From the NCBI RefSeq assembly GCF_900142675.1, contig NZ_FRBS01000003.1:372001-436000 (forward strand): DNA of 64,000 nucleotides, read 5' to 3'. Of the stretch, positions 34,121 through 45,187 are shown piece by piece (within the stretch, counting starts at the first letter, position 1; every line of letters begins with the position of its first letter). The position numbers and the translations under genes were made by a program. This DNA is from Shouchella rhizosphaerae (lineage in GTDB: Bacteria; Bacillota; Bacilli; Bacillales; Bacillaceae_D). The notes beneath the pieces were generated by a model. The model was not told the origin of the DNA. It ran no database searches and saw only the letters and a list, made by a program, of their open reading frames with translations.

Positions 34121-34399
34121 CTATCCTCCCTTTATTTGATTGGCTACTTGCTCTTCTGCAGCAACGAAGTCATTGATCATTTTTTCAATATGATCGGCAT
34201 TATCAAGCACCAATGCCTGATAATCGGTAAGTAACTGTTGTAAATTCTCCATATTTTCTATTGCTAGTTCAATCGATTCGAGTATCGTTCCTTCATTGGT
34301 ATAAGCTGACTGACTTGGTGTTACTTCATTAATATGGTCACGAAGCTTGCTCACTTGATCAAGGACAATCCTTGGATTTAACTTAATTTCACCACTCAC
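34121..34399 (-). CDS. YwqI-like (DUF5344) small helical partner of the LXG toxin
   Basis: 92-aa protein from GTG 34399 (GGAGG 10 nt upstream) forming a helical hairpin: LNPRIVLDQVSKLRDHINEV, a turn, then LIENMENLQQLLTDY-like second helix and a C-terminal EEQVANQIKGG. Size, fold and place directly before the LXG gene fit WXG100-like partners (DUF5344/YwqI) that help export the toxin through the type VII system. It is the first gene of the operon. Confidence 0.7.
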   Translation of the reverse strand: MSGEIKLNPRIVLDQVSKLRDHINEVTPSQSAYTNEGTILESIELAIENMENLQQLLTDYQALVLDNADHIEKMINDFVAAEEQVANQIKGG

Positions 34400-34448
34400 C
34401 TGTTCACTACCTCCATTTCTCGACCTATCGCAGAATGTTAAATTTATG

Positions 34449-34476
34449 TATTTAAAAACCAATATCATTTTGTCAA
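34449..34476 (-). promoter_or_regulatory. Candidate promoter of the LXG operon
   Basis: Minus strand TTGACA (34471-34476), 16-bp spacer, TAAATA (34449-34454), about 50 bp before the first gene. Confidence 0.55.
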
Positions 34477-34638
34477 TATTGGAGATATAACCCTTGGAAA
34501 AAACATCCTTCTATTGTCGAGTTTACCATACAATAAGATCGTGTTAAAACAGTCCGATTTTCCTCCTTTTTGATTAGAATAAACGGGCAATGAATGACTT
34601 TTATCCTGTTAAATAAGGCTTATTATTTTAATCGAAAA

Positions 34639-34830
34639 TATGGCCCTCTTTGCCAGTGCACACATTGCCCAAACCTTTATGAAACATGACTTAATTGATG
34701 AGTACCGCCTTATCGTCAATCCTGTTTTATTGGATAGGGACAACGGTTATTTAACAATACTACGAAAAGCTAACACTAGTTGAGGCAAAAGTGTTTCAAT
34801 CGGGAACGTACTGTTGGTTTACCGATAAAG
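34639..34830 (+). pseudogene. Remnant of a RibD C-terminal/dihydrofolate reductase-like protein
   Basis: From 34639 the frame reads IAQTFMKHDLIDEYRLIVNP, the conserved end segment of YwjB/YyaP-type reductase-like proteins. It then loses the frame; a +1-shifted frame near 34768 goes on as KLTLVEAKVFQSGTY, which belongs to the same family end. The N-terminal two thirds are missing. It is a decayed fragment in the boundary zone upstream of the LXG operon. Confidence 0.65.
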
Positions 34831-34846
34831 CGATTGGTTCGTTTCT

Positions 34847-34918
34847 GAGCCCGTCTATGGGCTAAAACCGTTGCCCCTAGACGCTTTAAGAAATGCAGTT
34901 GACCGCCGCCTAGCATAG
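34847..34918 (+). pseudogene. Short C-terminal-like coding remnant of unknown origin
   Basis: 23 codons (EPVYGLKPLPLDALRNAV and on to a stop at 34916) without a start. It has protein-like composition and no recognised family. With the neighbouring reductase remnant it marks 34400-34970 as a zone of gene decay; nothing else was seen there. Confidence 0.3.
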
Positions 34919-34930
34919 CTGGAACATCCC

Positions 34931-34965
34931 GTAAAAAAGAGAGAGGCTATCCATCCCTCTCTCTT
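34931..34965 (-). terminator. Terminator of the APH-like kinase gene
   Basis: Minus-strand stem AGAGAGAGG / CCTCTCTCT followed by TTTTTT. Confidence 0.85.
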
Positions 34966-34973
34966 CCAACTCG

Positions 34974-35828
34974 CTAATCTTGTAAGATTTCTTTGATGGT
35001 GGAATGAGCATTTTGACGAACGTCATCGACTTCGGAATTGTACGTAATTAACGCTTTCCATAAAGCCCACCCTTTGCTGCGGTTCCACGTATCTGCGTCA
35101 AGACCGATTTTCTCTTTAAATACGTTTCGGCTATCTTTGTCAAAAAATGTCCATGCCATCACTAAATCGCATGCAGGGTCGCCTACACCTGAACTGCCGA
35201 AATCAATGACGCCAGCTAGTTTTCGGTTTTTAACTAGCAAATTCCCTGGAGCCACATCTCCATGTACCCATACTGACGGTTTGCTCCATTTTGAGCTTAA
35301 TGCTTCTTTAAAAACGTGTGCACATGCATCGCCATCGATTTGCTCGCCTAACATTGCGATCGCCGTTTCTGTTTCATGTTTATAAACTGCTAAATCTCCG
35401 CCACGAAAAAAGTTATGTTTGCCGGCTATAGGGCCGCCTGTGCTATCAATCGAGTATAGCTTTTTTAAAAAGGCGGCTAAATCAACGGCTAATTGTTGTA
35501 AATCAGTGTTGCTTCTGTCCGGAGTTTGCCCTTCAATCCATCGATTGACGGACCAAGAATACGGGTACAAACGAGAAGGCTTCCCTTTCGCAATCGGTAC
35601 TGTAATTGGCAAGTCAAAATGAGGGGCAAGCATAGGCAACCATTTTGCCTCTTTCTCAACTTGAGGCGCGTATGCCTCATGACTAGGCAAGCGTATACTC
35701 ATCGTATCGCCAAGGCGAAAAGTCCGATTGTCATGACCGCTTTTTTGCACATGTTTAATCTCTAAGTTTGACCACTCTGGAAACTGTTCAACTATTAATT
35801 TTCTCGCTAATTCGATTGTTGGTTCCAT
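34974..35828 (-). CDS. Aminoglycoside phosphotransferase-family kinase
   Basis: 284-aa protein with the APH fold: VWVHGDVAPGNLLV (catalytic HGDxxxxN, Asp near residue 191) and GVIDFGSSGVGDPACDL (metal-binding DFG-like). Such proteins phosphorylate small molecules such as sugars, choline or drugs. Similar chromosomal genes are common and do not by themselves mean resistance. It is a single gene with its own terminator. Start ATG has a GGAGG-like site upstream. Confidence 0.85.
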   Translation of the reverse strand: MEPTIELARKLIVEQFPEWSNLEIKHVQKSGHDNRTFRLGDTMSIRLPSHEAYAPQVEKEAKWLPMLAPHFDLPITVPIAKGKPSRLYPYSWSVNRWIEGQTPDRSNTDLQQLAVDLAAFLKKLYSIDSTGGPIAGKHNFFRGGDLAVYKHETETAIAMLGEQIDGDACAHVFKEALSSKWSKPSVWVHGDVAPGNLLVKNRKLAGVIDFGSSGVGDPACDLVMAWTFFDKDSRNVFKEKIGLDADTWNRSKGWALWKALITYNSEVDDVRQNAHSTIKEILQD

Positions 35829-36032
35829 AAGTCCTCCGTTTTTGAACAGATTTTATTTCAGACGACAAGATTACATTTGCATAACAGCTTTTATTTTTCA
35901 TGCTACCACCCCTTATTTCATAAATGCATCGGCTTTTATCGTACACTGCTTTGCTAGCAATTTTACTCTCAATTCGAGTTACATCAGCGACATTCCTGCT
36001 TACCGACGTACTTGCTGTTCTACATGACAAGA

Positions 36033-36068
36033 AAAGCCTGCCAAGCGCTCTAAAGCGTTTAGCAGGCT
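36033..36068 (-). terminator. Terminator of the siderophore-binding protein gene
   Basis: Minus-strand stem AGCCTGC / GCAGGCT with a long inner loop that can pair further, followed by TTTTCTT. Confidence 0.75.
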
Positions 36069-36076
36069 CCGTACCA

Positions 36077-37060
36077 TTATTCAAGTGCTTGCACCACTTG
36101 GTCGAGCCCGTACGATTGCCCGATTGGCCCGTAGCCAAGGGCAAGCTCGCCATTCATTTCATATACTTGGCCTTTTTCTACTGCTTGCAGGCTGTTCCAC
36201 ACATTCGTCACTTCCCATTCATGGATGATTGAAGAAGAAGAGTCGCTGTCTCCTTGAAAATAGCCAATGAAAAGGTGATCAGGGTTTAATTCGCTTATCC
36301 CTTCAAGAGATATTTCTGCCCCTTCTTCCATAATTGATGCATCTGGAACAGACAGCCCCAATTGGTCATAGTACAATGGCAAGTAGTTCGTACCTTGCAG
36401 CCAAGCAGTGGCTTCTCGTGCTTGTAAAAAGGCAACTTCGCCTTCTATATTCGCTACTTTTTCGCGCCCTTCCTCGACTTTTTGTTCAAAAGAACGAATA
36501 AATGATTCAGCAACATCTTCTTGGCCAAGAATGTCGCCAAACAAAGACACGAGTGCAGGCCAGTCTCCCCACACGTTGACTTCTTCCTCATCTACGACAA
36601 AAACAGGCGCAATTTGTTGCAGTTGGTCGATATCCTCATTTACTTGGTTTCCTGCAATAATTAAATCTGGTTCATAGGCAAGCAACGCTTCCAAATTCAC
36701 TTGCTGGTTTTCGCCTACCACTTCTAGCTCGTCGAACGTTTCTACATAAGGCTCGTACACGTCTGTTTTTAAAACAGACTGTTCTGCTGAAAAAGGCAGC
36801 ACAACCGCAGCTGAAGGCGTGTCAAAAAGCAAAAAAGAATCGACAAATCCCCAATGGGCAATTGCTACTTTTTGCGGCTCTTTTTCAAGAGTAAAGTCTC
36901 CGTTTGCATCTTCCAATGTCCGCGGAAACGCGCTTGAGACAGCGGGCTCACTGCTTTTTTCTGTATCGTCATGGGCATCGTTATCAACATTACCTGCACA
37001 AGCTCCTAGAAGCACTAGCAGCAAAAGGCTTGAAGCAAGTGATTTAAGTGAATCGTGCAT
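36077..37060 (-). CDS. Iron-siderophore ABC transporter binding lipoprotein
   Basis: 327-aa FecB/FhuD-like periplasmic-binding-type protein: signal peptide and lipobox LLGAC at ~18-22, then an Asp/Glu-rich linker, a first lobe with PEDVAIAHWGFVD-like strand and LEALLAYEPDLIIAGNQ, and a C-terminal lobe. A Fur box lies just upstream, so it is iron-repressed. No permease or ATPase gene is adjacent. It may deliver to a permease encoded elsewhere. Confidence 0.87.
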   Translation of the reverse strand: MHDSLKSLASSLLLLVLLGACAGNVDNDAHDDTEKSSEPAVSSAFPRTLEDANGDFTLEKEPQKVAIAHWGFVDSFLLFDTPSAAVVLPFSAEQSVLKTDVYEPYVETFDELEVVGENQQVNLEALLAYEPDLIIAGNQVNEDIDQLQQIAPVFVVDEEEVNVWGDWPALVSLFGDILGQEDVAESFIRSFEQKVEEGREKVANIEGEVAFLQAREATAWLQGTNYLPLYYDQLGLSVPDASIMEEGAEISLEGISELNPDHLFIGYFQGDSDSSSSIIHEWEVTNVWNSLQAVEKGQVYEMNGELALGYGPIGQSYGLDQVVQALE

Positions 37061-37094
37061 AAAGTACGTTCCTTTCGTTCTTATCCATTAATAG

Positions 37095-37113
37095 TGATAA
37101 TCATTATCATTTA
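37095..37113. promoter_or_regulatory. Fur box
   Basis: TGATAATCATTATCA is a perfect 15-bp palindrome matching the classic Fur 7-1-7 site, 35 bp before the binding-protein start. A third GATAA-type unit follows at 37117-37121. It predicts repression by iron. Confidence 0.88.
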
Positions 37114-37171
37114 AAATGATAACAAGGAATCGCCTTATGTAAAATAAACAGTTTCCTGTTTTACAGATGGA

Positions 37172-37993
37172 TTATTTCTTCATTTCCAGGCGAACGTAGC
37201 TTGGAGCGACTCCAAACTGTTTTTTAAACAACCTGCTAAAATAATAGGGATCCTGATACCCGACGCTGCGGGCAACCGCACTGACAGTAAACGCCCCTGT
37301 CATTAGTAGTTGGCGGGCTCGCTTCATACGGCAATGGATCACATAGTCAATCGGACCAACTCCTGTGCATTTCCGAAAAGCGGCAGAAAAATATTTAGGC
37401 GCCATATCGTAACGAGCAGCCAATTGCCCTAATGTCAACGGTTCATGGTAATGGGCATGGATATAACGGATTGTCTCTTCCATCGCTTCACTATTTTTAG
37501 GTTTCTGCTGGAAGCGCGCTAATTGAAGGACATGTGCAAGCAATTGGTAGAACAGCGCTTTTTTTTGCAGTGCCGCCATCTCCCCTGGCGCCCCATCAGC
37601 TTGCAAAAGCTCATCAACCATTTGCAGCATACTCGGTTCAAATAGGTACTCCAGTTGATGGGCTTTTTGAAACAAAGTTGCCTCGGGCAGGCGCCGATCT
37701 TCTGGCAAGAAGTGAATAAGCGCGTATTCACAACCCGTTTCACCGACTTCTAACTCTAAGCGCATTTGATAGCCGCCGATGATTGCTTTCCCTTGGCTGA
37801 CTTCGATTGAATGAGAACCATTAAAGGTAAAGCGCGCGCTGCCACGAAGCCCAAGAATAAGCCCGCCATAAGCCGTTGGCTGGTCAACATGGCCACGGTA
37901 AAGACGATTGGCTTCAAGGCTGCTTTTATAGACGCCATAAACATGGATAGGTGTGTACGCAAAAGCTTGTGCCAACTGGTTGTACCGTTCCAT
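37172..37993 (-). CDS. AraC-family transcriptional regulator
   Basis: 273-aa regulator: an N-terminal cupin-like sensing domain (~20-120) and a C-terminal double HTH (LTLGQLAARYDMAPKYFSAAFRK, then VSAVARSVGYQDPYYFSRLFKKQFG). The layout resembles the DNA-binding part of Btr, the bacillibactin transport activator, which in B. subtilis carries a fused binding-protein domain. Here the binding protein is the separate gene next door. It is likely an activator of siderophore uptake. ATG 37993 follows AGAGGTG. Confidence 0.85.
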   Translation of the reverse strand: MERYNQLAQAFAYTPIHVYGVYKSSLEANRLYRGHVDQPTAYGGLILGLRGSARFTFNGSHSIEVSQGKAIIGGYQMRLELEVGETGCEYALIHFLPEDRRLPEATLFQKAHQLEYLFEPSMLQMVDELLQADGAPGEMAALQKKALFYQLLAHVLQLARFQQKPKNSEAMEETIRYIHAHYHEPLTLGQLAARYDMAPKYFSAAFRKCTGVGPIDYVIHCRMKRARQLLMTGAFTVSAVARSVGYQDPYYFSRLFKKQFGVAPSYVRLEMKK

Positions 37994-38129
37994 GCAAACA
38001 CCTCTTTTCTTGCTTTATGCTCCTTAGCGTAATCGTTTGCTGCTGCTCTGTCCATAGCAATAACTGGATGATGGATTCCTTAAAAGTTGCCTCGATCGCT
38101 ACATCCATTCAAGCCTAGCGGTCACAAAA

Positions 38130-38160
38130 AAAGGAGAGTACGCATCACTCTCCTCTTTTT
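38130..38160. terminator. Terminator of the aldo/keto reductase gene
   Basis: AGGAGAGT / ACTCTCCT stem with seven T on the minus strand and a T-rich tail on the plus strand. Confidence 0.85.
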
Positions 38161-38162
38161 CA

Positions 38163-39152
38163 TCATTTATCGCTGCCTACAATTGAATCAATTGCATGTA
38201 ATTCTTCGCGGCTAAAGGACAAATTGTTCAATGCAGCTACATTTTCTTCGATTTGTTCGATGGAACTCGCCCCGATTAAAGCAGACGTGACGCTGCCCTC
38301 CCTTAATACCCATGCTAAAGCAAACTGGGCCATTGTTTGCCCGCGGTTCTCGGCCATTTTATGAAGCTCTTTTACTTTCGCTACTTGCTCCTCGGTCACA
38401 TTTGCTTTAAACCAATCGTTTTTAGCCGCCCTAGAGCCTTCTGGAATGGCGTGCAAGTATTTTGAAGTTAAAAGCCCCATCGCTAGCGGTGCAAAAGCGA
38501 CAGTGCCAATTCCTTCTTCAGCGAGGACGTCTTGCAACCCTCCCTCAATCCAACGGTTCAACATCGAATACGAAGGCTGGTTAACGACACAAGGCGTGCC
38601 TAACTGTTTTAAAATTGTGGCCGCCTGTTTTGTTTCTTTAGGCCCGTAATTCGATAAGCCAATATAGAGCGCCTTTCCTTGGCGGACAATAGCGTCAAGT
38701 GCAGCCATTGTTTCTTCCAGCGGCGTGTTTGGATCATAGCGATGATGATAGAAAATATCGACATAATCAACTTTTAGCCGTTTTAGGCTTTGGTCAAGGC
38801 TAGCGATGAGATACTTTCTTGAACCGCCATCCCCGTATGGGCCAGGCCACATGTCGTAGCCTGCTTTCGTCGAAATAATGAGTTCATCCCGATAGCGATT
38901 TAGTTCGCCGTTTAGTATCGTGCCCATTGCTGCTTCGGCAGAACCAGGAGGAGGGCCATAATTGTTGGCCAAGTCAAAATGAGTAATCCCTAAATCAAAC
39001 GCACGAAAAATTTTTTCTTTTACTTTAGCCTGGCTCGTGTCGGCGCCAAAGTTTTGCCACAATCCCAATGAAATAGCTGGAAGCTTCAAGCCGCTTTTTC
39101 CGCATTGGTTGTATATCATATCATCATAACGTGAAGGCGTTGCTGTATACAT
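38163..39152 (-). CDS. Aldo/keto reductase (YghZ-like)
   Basis: 329-aa TIM-barrel NADPH reductase of the AKR14/YghZ type. Catalytic Asp, Tyr, Lys and His are visible in HFDLANNYGPPPGSAE, ISTKAGYDMWPGPYGDGGSRK and YVDIFYHHRYD. YghZ reduces methylglyoxal and related aldehydes, so a detoxifying role is likely. ATG 39152 has AGGAGTG upstream. It is a single gene. Confidence 0.9.
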   Translation of the reverse strand: MYTATPSRYDDMIYNQCGKSGLKLPAISLGLWQNFGADTSQAKVKEKIFRAFDLGITHFDLANNYGPPPGSAEAAMGTILNGELNRYRDELIISTKAGYDMWPGPYGDGGSRKYLIASLDQSLKRLKVDYVDIFYHHRYDPNTPLEETMAALDAIVRQGKALYIGLSNYGPKETKQAATILKQLGTPCVVNQPSYSMLNRWIEGGLQDVLAEEGIGTVAFAPLAMGLLTSKYLHAIPEGSRAAKNDWFKANVTEEQVAKVKELHKMAENRGQTMAQFALAWVLREGSVTSALIGASSIEQIEENVAALNNLSFSREELHAIDSIVGSDK

Positions 39153-39265
39153 AGAGCAGGACACTCCTTTTTCTTATACTTTAGCATGGCTTGGGAACGG
39201 CGTATATGGCAATGTGACGCATTTATATCATTTTCGTAAGCGCTTTACTCATTCATCGTTTACAG

Positions 39266-40000
39266 TTATGGCTTTTGCGCAGAAATGATTAAAAACATTG
39301 GCCTTCTCCATTCATCTTTCATTTCCTGGCTAAGGGCAGACATGTCCTCAGAAGGAGTGGGTTCTTTTACAGCGTTGATCCGAAAACCAGCCTCTATCAA
39401 ATCATTGATATAAGTCGAAAGTGTACGATGGTATTTAATCACATGCTCAGCCAAAAAAGACGTTTCCCTCATTCCTTCTGATTGGTAATGGTCAACAGGC
39501 CAATGCTGGCGATTCCCTAGGTGGTCGTAACACCAATCTTGTTGATGGCGAGAAGTAAAAATCGGGTGTTCTACTGAAAAGATGAATGTCCCCTCGGCTT
39601 TTAGACAATCGTAAACGTTCTTGCAAATTGGCCTAAAGGACTTGATATAGTGGAAAGCGAGTGAACTGATGACGACATCGAACTGTGCCCTTGGGAAATC
39701 GATGTCTTCGATCGCCATGTTTAAATAAGAAATGAACGGGTCATTTGTTGTTTCACGTGCTTTTTCCAGCATGTTTTCTGATAAATCAACGCCTACTACA
39801 GAGCGTGCCTGTTGTTCCCTGGCATAGCGGCAATGCCAGCCAAAACCGCAGCCTAAGTCAAGCACGGCTTTCCCCCGCATATCAGGTAATAGTGCCTTTA
39901 GCACATGCCATTCCCCTGCACCGGCAAGCCCTTTTACAGAGCGAGGCATTTTTTCATAAGCGGCAAAGAACGCCTTATCGTCATACTTATTCTGTTTCAT
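39266..40000 (-). CDS. Class I SAM-dependent methyltransferase
   Basis: 244-aa methyltransferase with motif I VLDLGCGFGWHCRYA, GVDLSENMLEKAR (motif II) and FDVVISSLAFHYI (motif IV). Substrate unknown; the small-molecule UbiE/BioC-like branch is likely. ATG 40000 follows AGAGGAG; the longer frame to 40036 is not supported. Confidence 0.87.
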   Translation of the reverse strand: MKQNKYDDKAFFAAYEKMPRSVKGLAGAGEWHVLKALLPDMRGKAVLDLGCGFGWHCRYAREQQARSVVGVDLSENMLEKARETTNDPFISYLNMAIEDIDFPRAQFDVVISSLAFHYIKSFRPICKNVYDCLKAEGTFIFSVEHPIFTSRHQQDWCYDHLGNRQHWPVDHYQSEGMRETSFLAEHVIKYHRTLSTYINDLIEAGFRINAVKEPTPSEDMSALSQEMKDEWRRPMFLIISAQKP

Positions 40001-40103
40001 TCGTCCGTCTCCTCTTTCCTTCCTAGCCAGCGCCATTGTTTGATTTCGCGCAACTGCACGCGCAACGCTTCCCTTTATTATAAAGCAACCTTTTCGTTTA
40101 GCA

Positions 40104-40138
40104 CGGCAAAAACGACTTGAGCTTCAAACTCAAGTCGC
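40104..40138 (-). terminator. Terminator of the beta-glucoside operon
   Basis: Minus-strand stem GCGACTTGAG / CTCAAGTCGT followed by TTTT, 10 bp after the last GH1 gene. Confidence 0.82.
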
Positions 40139-40147
40139 TTGTAGTAG

Positions 40148-41560
<1,413 letters not shown>

Positions 41561-41597
41561 TCACCTCGTATGATTAATTGATTTGGGAAAAAGGGTC

Positions 41598-43118
<1,521 letters not shown>

Positions 43119-45056
43119 TTATTTTTTTTCTAATGTGAGTAAATGGTCCCCTACTTGGACATTGGTCTCTTCAGTTGTTATGAGCGTGTAATGCTCGTGG
43201 TTTGTAACAACAATTGGCGTATCGAGCATAAATCCTGCTTGTTGAATGTTTTCCATATCAAATTCTATTAACAACTGGCCTTTCTCAACGTGCTCTCCTT
43301 GTTTCACATGGGATGAAAAGTACTTTCCTTGTAATTGCACCGTATCCATTCCAACATGGATTAATAGTTCAGCTCCGTTATCAGTCGTCATTCCAATCGC
43401 ATGATTCGTTGGAAAGAGAGCAGTGATCGTTCCATCTGCCGGTGCAAATACTTTCCCTTCTGTCGGCAGAATGGCGATTCCTTTGCCAAGTGCAGCCGAT
43501 GCGAATGCTTCATCTTTAATACGTTCTAGTGGTATAGCCTTTCCCTTTAATGGGCTAGCAAGGGTTTCCGCTTCTACTTCCTTGGCAACCGTTTTCTCTA
43601 CAGTAGCATCTGGAGAGGCAGATTCAGTATTAGCGCCACGCTCAACTGGTGTTACCTCTTTATGAATGCCAGCAAATAAATACGTCAGGATAAAACCTAT
43701 TCCGAATGCGACAGGCATAGAAATGATGGCTCCCCAAAAGCCAGTGTCAATCCCTTCTGGGCCAATGAAAGCGGGGATTTGGAAAATGCCTAGCCCGCCA
43801 ATCATATAGCCAGCTCCGCCGAAGAAGCCAATAATCGCGCCGCCGATGCCAGCCCCTACTAAACTAAAGATAAAAGGCTTTTTCTTCGGTAGTGTGATCC
43901 CATAAATAGCAGGCTCTGTTACGCCAAAGATTCCCGAGATAAAGGCAGGAATACTTAATGATTTAAGTTTTTGGTTCTTCGTTCGAATCCAAACAGCAAG
44001 AACAGCGCCGATTTGCGCAAAAGAAGCAGCAAAGATCATCGCTAATATAGGGTCAGAGCCCGTTGATACGAGGTTATTAATCGCGATCGGAACAAGGCCC
44101 CAGTGCAATCCAAAAATGACGATCACTTGCCAGAAAGCGCCTAGCACCAATCCGGCGATGGTTGGACTTAATTCATAAACAAAAATGGTTCCTTGGCCTA
44201 ATAGTTGGCTCGCCCAAGTCGCAATTGGCCCAATGATCATAAACGTCAATGGGACAACGACCAAAAGTGTAAAAAATGGAACTAAAAACGTCTTCACAAC
44301 ATCTGGAATCACTTTTCTAAAGAAGCGTTCTACTTTTGATGCAAAAAATGCAGCAAGGATGATCGGGACAACGGATGTCGCATAACTCATTAGAATAACA
44401 GGGATTCCTAAAAAGGTAATATAAACAGGAGACTCAAACACAGTTCCCGCAAATAATACATAAAGCGGCTCCCCTTCCATTAAGCTTTCTACGGCAGGAT
44501 AAACGAGGGAAGCGCCAATCGCAATTCCGATAAAGGGGGTTCCGCCAAACTTTTTAATCGCCGTATAGCCAAGAAAAATAGGGAAGAAATGAAACAACGA
44601 ATCGCCGACAATGTTTAATAGTTGATACGTACCGTCGGTTTCCTCTAACCATCCCACTGCCAGAAATAGCGCGTTAAACCCTTTGATCATCCCTGTAGCC
44701 GCTAAAACGCCAAGGATAGGTGTAAAGATGCTGGCAATAATATCTATAAAGCGATTAAACAAATTTCCTCGTTTTTCTTGCTCGTCGTCGTCTACTTGTC
44801 CGACGTTTGCGAAGCCGCCGACCTCTACGACAGCTTTATAAACATCAGGGACATGGTTGCCGATAACCACTTGGTATTGGCCGCCGCTTTTCATGACAGT
44901 CACAATGCCATCCATGTTTTTTAACGCTTCCGTTTGTGCTTTGCCCTCATCTTTTAACTTAAAGCGCAAGCGCGTAATACAATGAACGACATTGTTTACA
45001 TTTTCTTTGCCGCCAACTTTTTCAATAATATCCTTTGCTAATTGCTCGTACTTCAT
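43119..45056 (-). CDS. bglP: Beta-glucoside PTS transporter EIIBCA
   Basis: 645-aa transporter with all three PTS domains: EIIB (1-90, phosphocysteine in VVHCITRLRFKL), EIIC (~105-460, about ten helices) and EIIA (~500-640, His in LLIHVGMDTVQLQG). It imports and phosphorylates beta-glucosides such as salicin, arbutin or cellobiose-like sugars. It is preceded by a RAT/terminator pair for LicT, and followed by two GH1 hydrolases. Confidence 0.94.
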   Translation of the reverse strand: MKYEQLAKDIIEKVGGKENVNNVVHCITRLRFKLKDEGKAQTEALKNMDGIVTVMKSGGQYQVVIGNHVPDVYKAVVEVGGFANVGQVDDDEQEKRGNLFNRFIDIIASIFTPILGVLAATGMIKGFNALFLAVGWLEETDGTYQLLNIVGDSLFHFFPIFLGYTAIKKFGGTPFIGIAIGASLVYPAVESLMEGEPLYVLFAGTVFESPVYITFLGIPVILMSYATSVVPIILAAFFASKVERFFRKVIPDVVKTFLVPFFTLLVVVPLTFMIIGPIATWASQLLGQGTIFVYELSPTIAGLVLGAFWQVIVIFGLHWGLVPIAINNLVSTGSDPILAMIFAASFAQIGAVLAVWIRTKNQKLKSLSIPAFISGIFGVTEPAIYGITLPKKKPFIFSLVGAGIGGAIIGFFGGAGYMIGGLGIFQIPAFIGPEGIDTGFWGAIISMPVAFGIGFILTYLFAGIHKEVTPVERGANTESASPDATVEKTVAKEVEAETLASPLKGKAIPLERIKDEAFASAALGKGIAILPTEGKVFAPADGTITALFPTNHAIGMTTDNGAELLIHVGMDTVQLQGKYFSSHVKQGEHVEKGQLLIEFDMENIQQAGFMLDTPIVVTNHEHYTLITTEETNVQVGDHLLTLEKK

Positions 45057-45095
45057 ATGAACCAGCTCTTTTCATGTTGTACTTGGTAAATAAAA

Positions 45096-45142
45096 AAACC
45101 TGACCTAATTTGCATCATAGTGTTTGCAAATTAGGTCAGGTT
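45096..45142 (-). terminator. LicT-controlled terminator before bglP
   Basis: Minus-strand stem AACCTGACCTAATTTGCA with its complement and then seven T. It overlaps the RAT site upstream, so antitermination by LicT allows read-through into bglP. Confidence 0.88.
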
Positions 45143-45165
45143 ATGCCCACTGAAGGTAACATTCC
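45133..45165 (-). promoter_or_regulatory. RAT (ribonucleic antiterminator) site of bglP
   Basis: Minus strand GGAATGTTACCTTCAGTGGG then CATAACCTGACC follows the BglG/LicT RAT pattern (GGA-TGTTAC, loop, GGCA-AACCT), with small deviations from consensus. It overlaps the 5' arm of the terminator. Confidence 0.8.
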
Positions 45166-45187
45166 ATCCATTCATATTCTCATTGTT

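Noticed and set aside
34974-35828. Antibiotic resistance determinant
   Set aside because: APH-fold kinases have many housekeeping substrates; no resistance-specific signature or mobile context directly around it.
35788-36153. 121-codon minus-strand frame between the APH gene and the siderophore-binding gene
   Set aside because: Runs across a terminator and both gene ends; Ser/Arg-rich product without family features.
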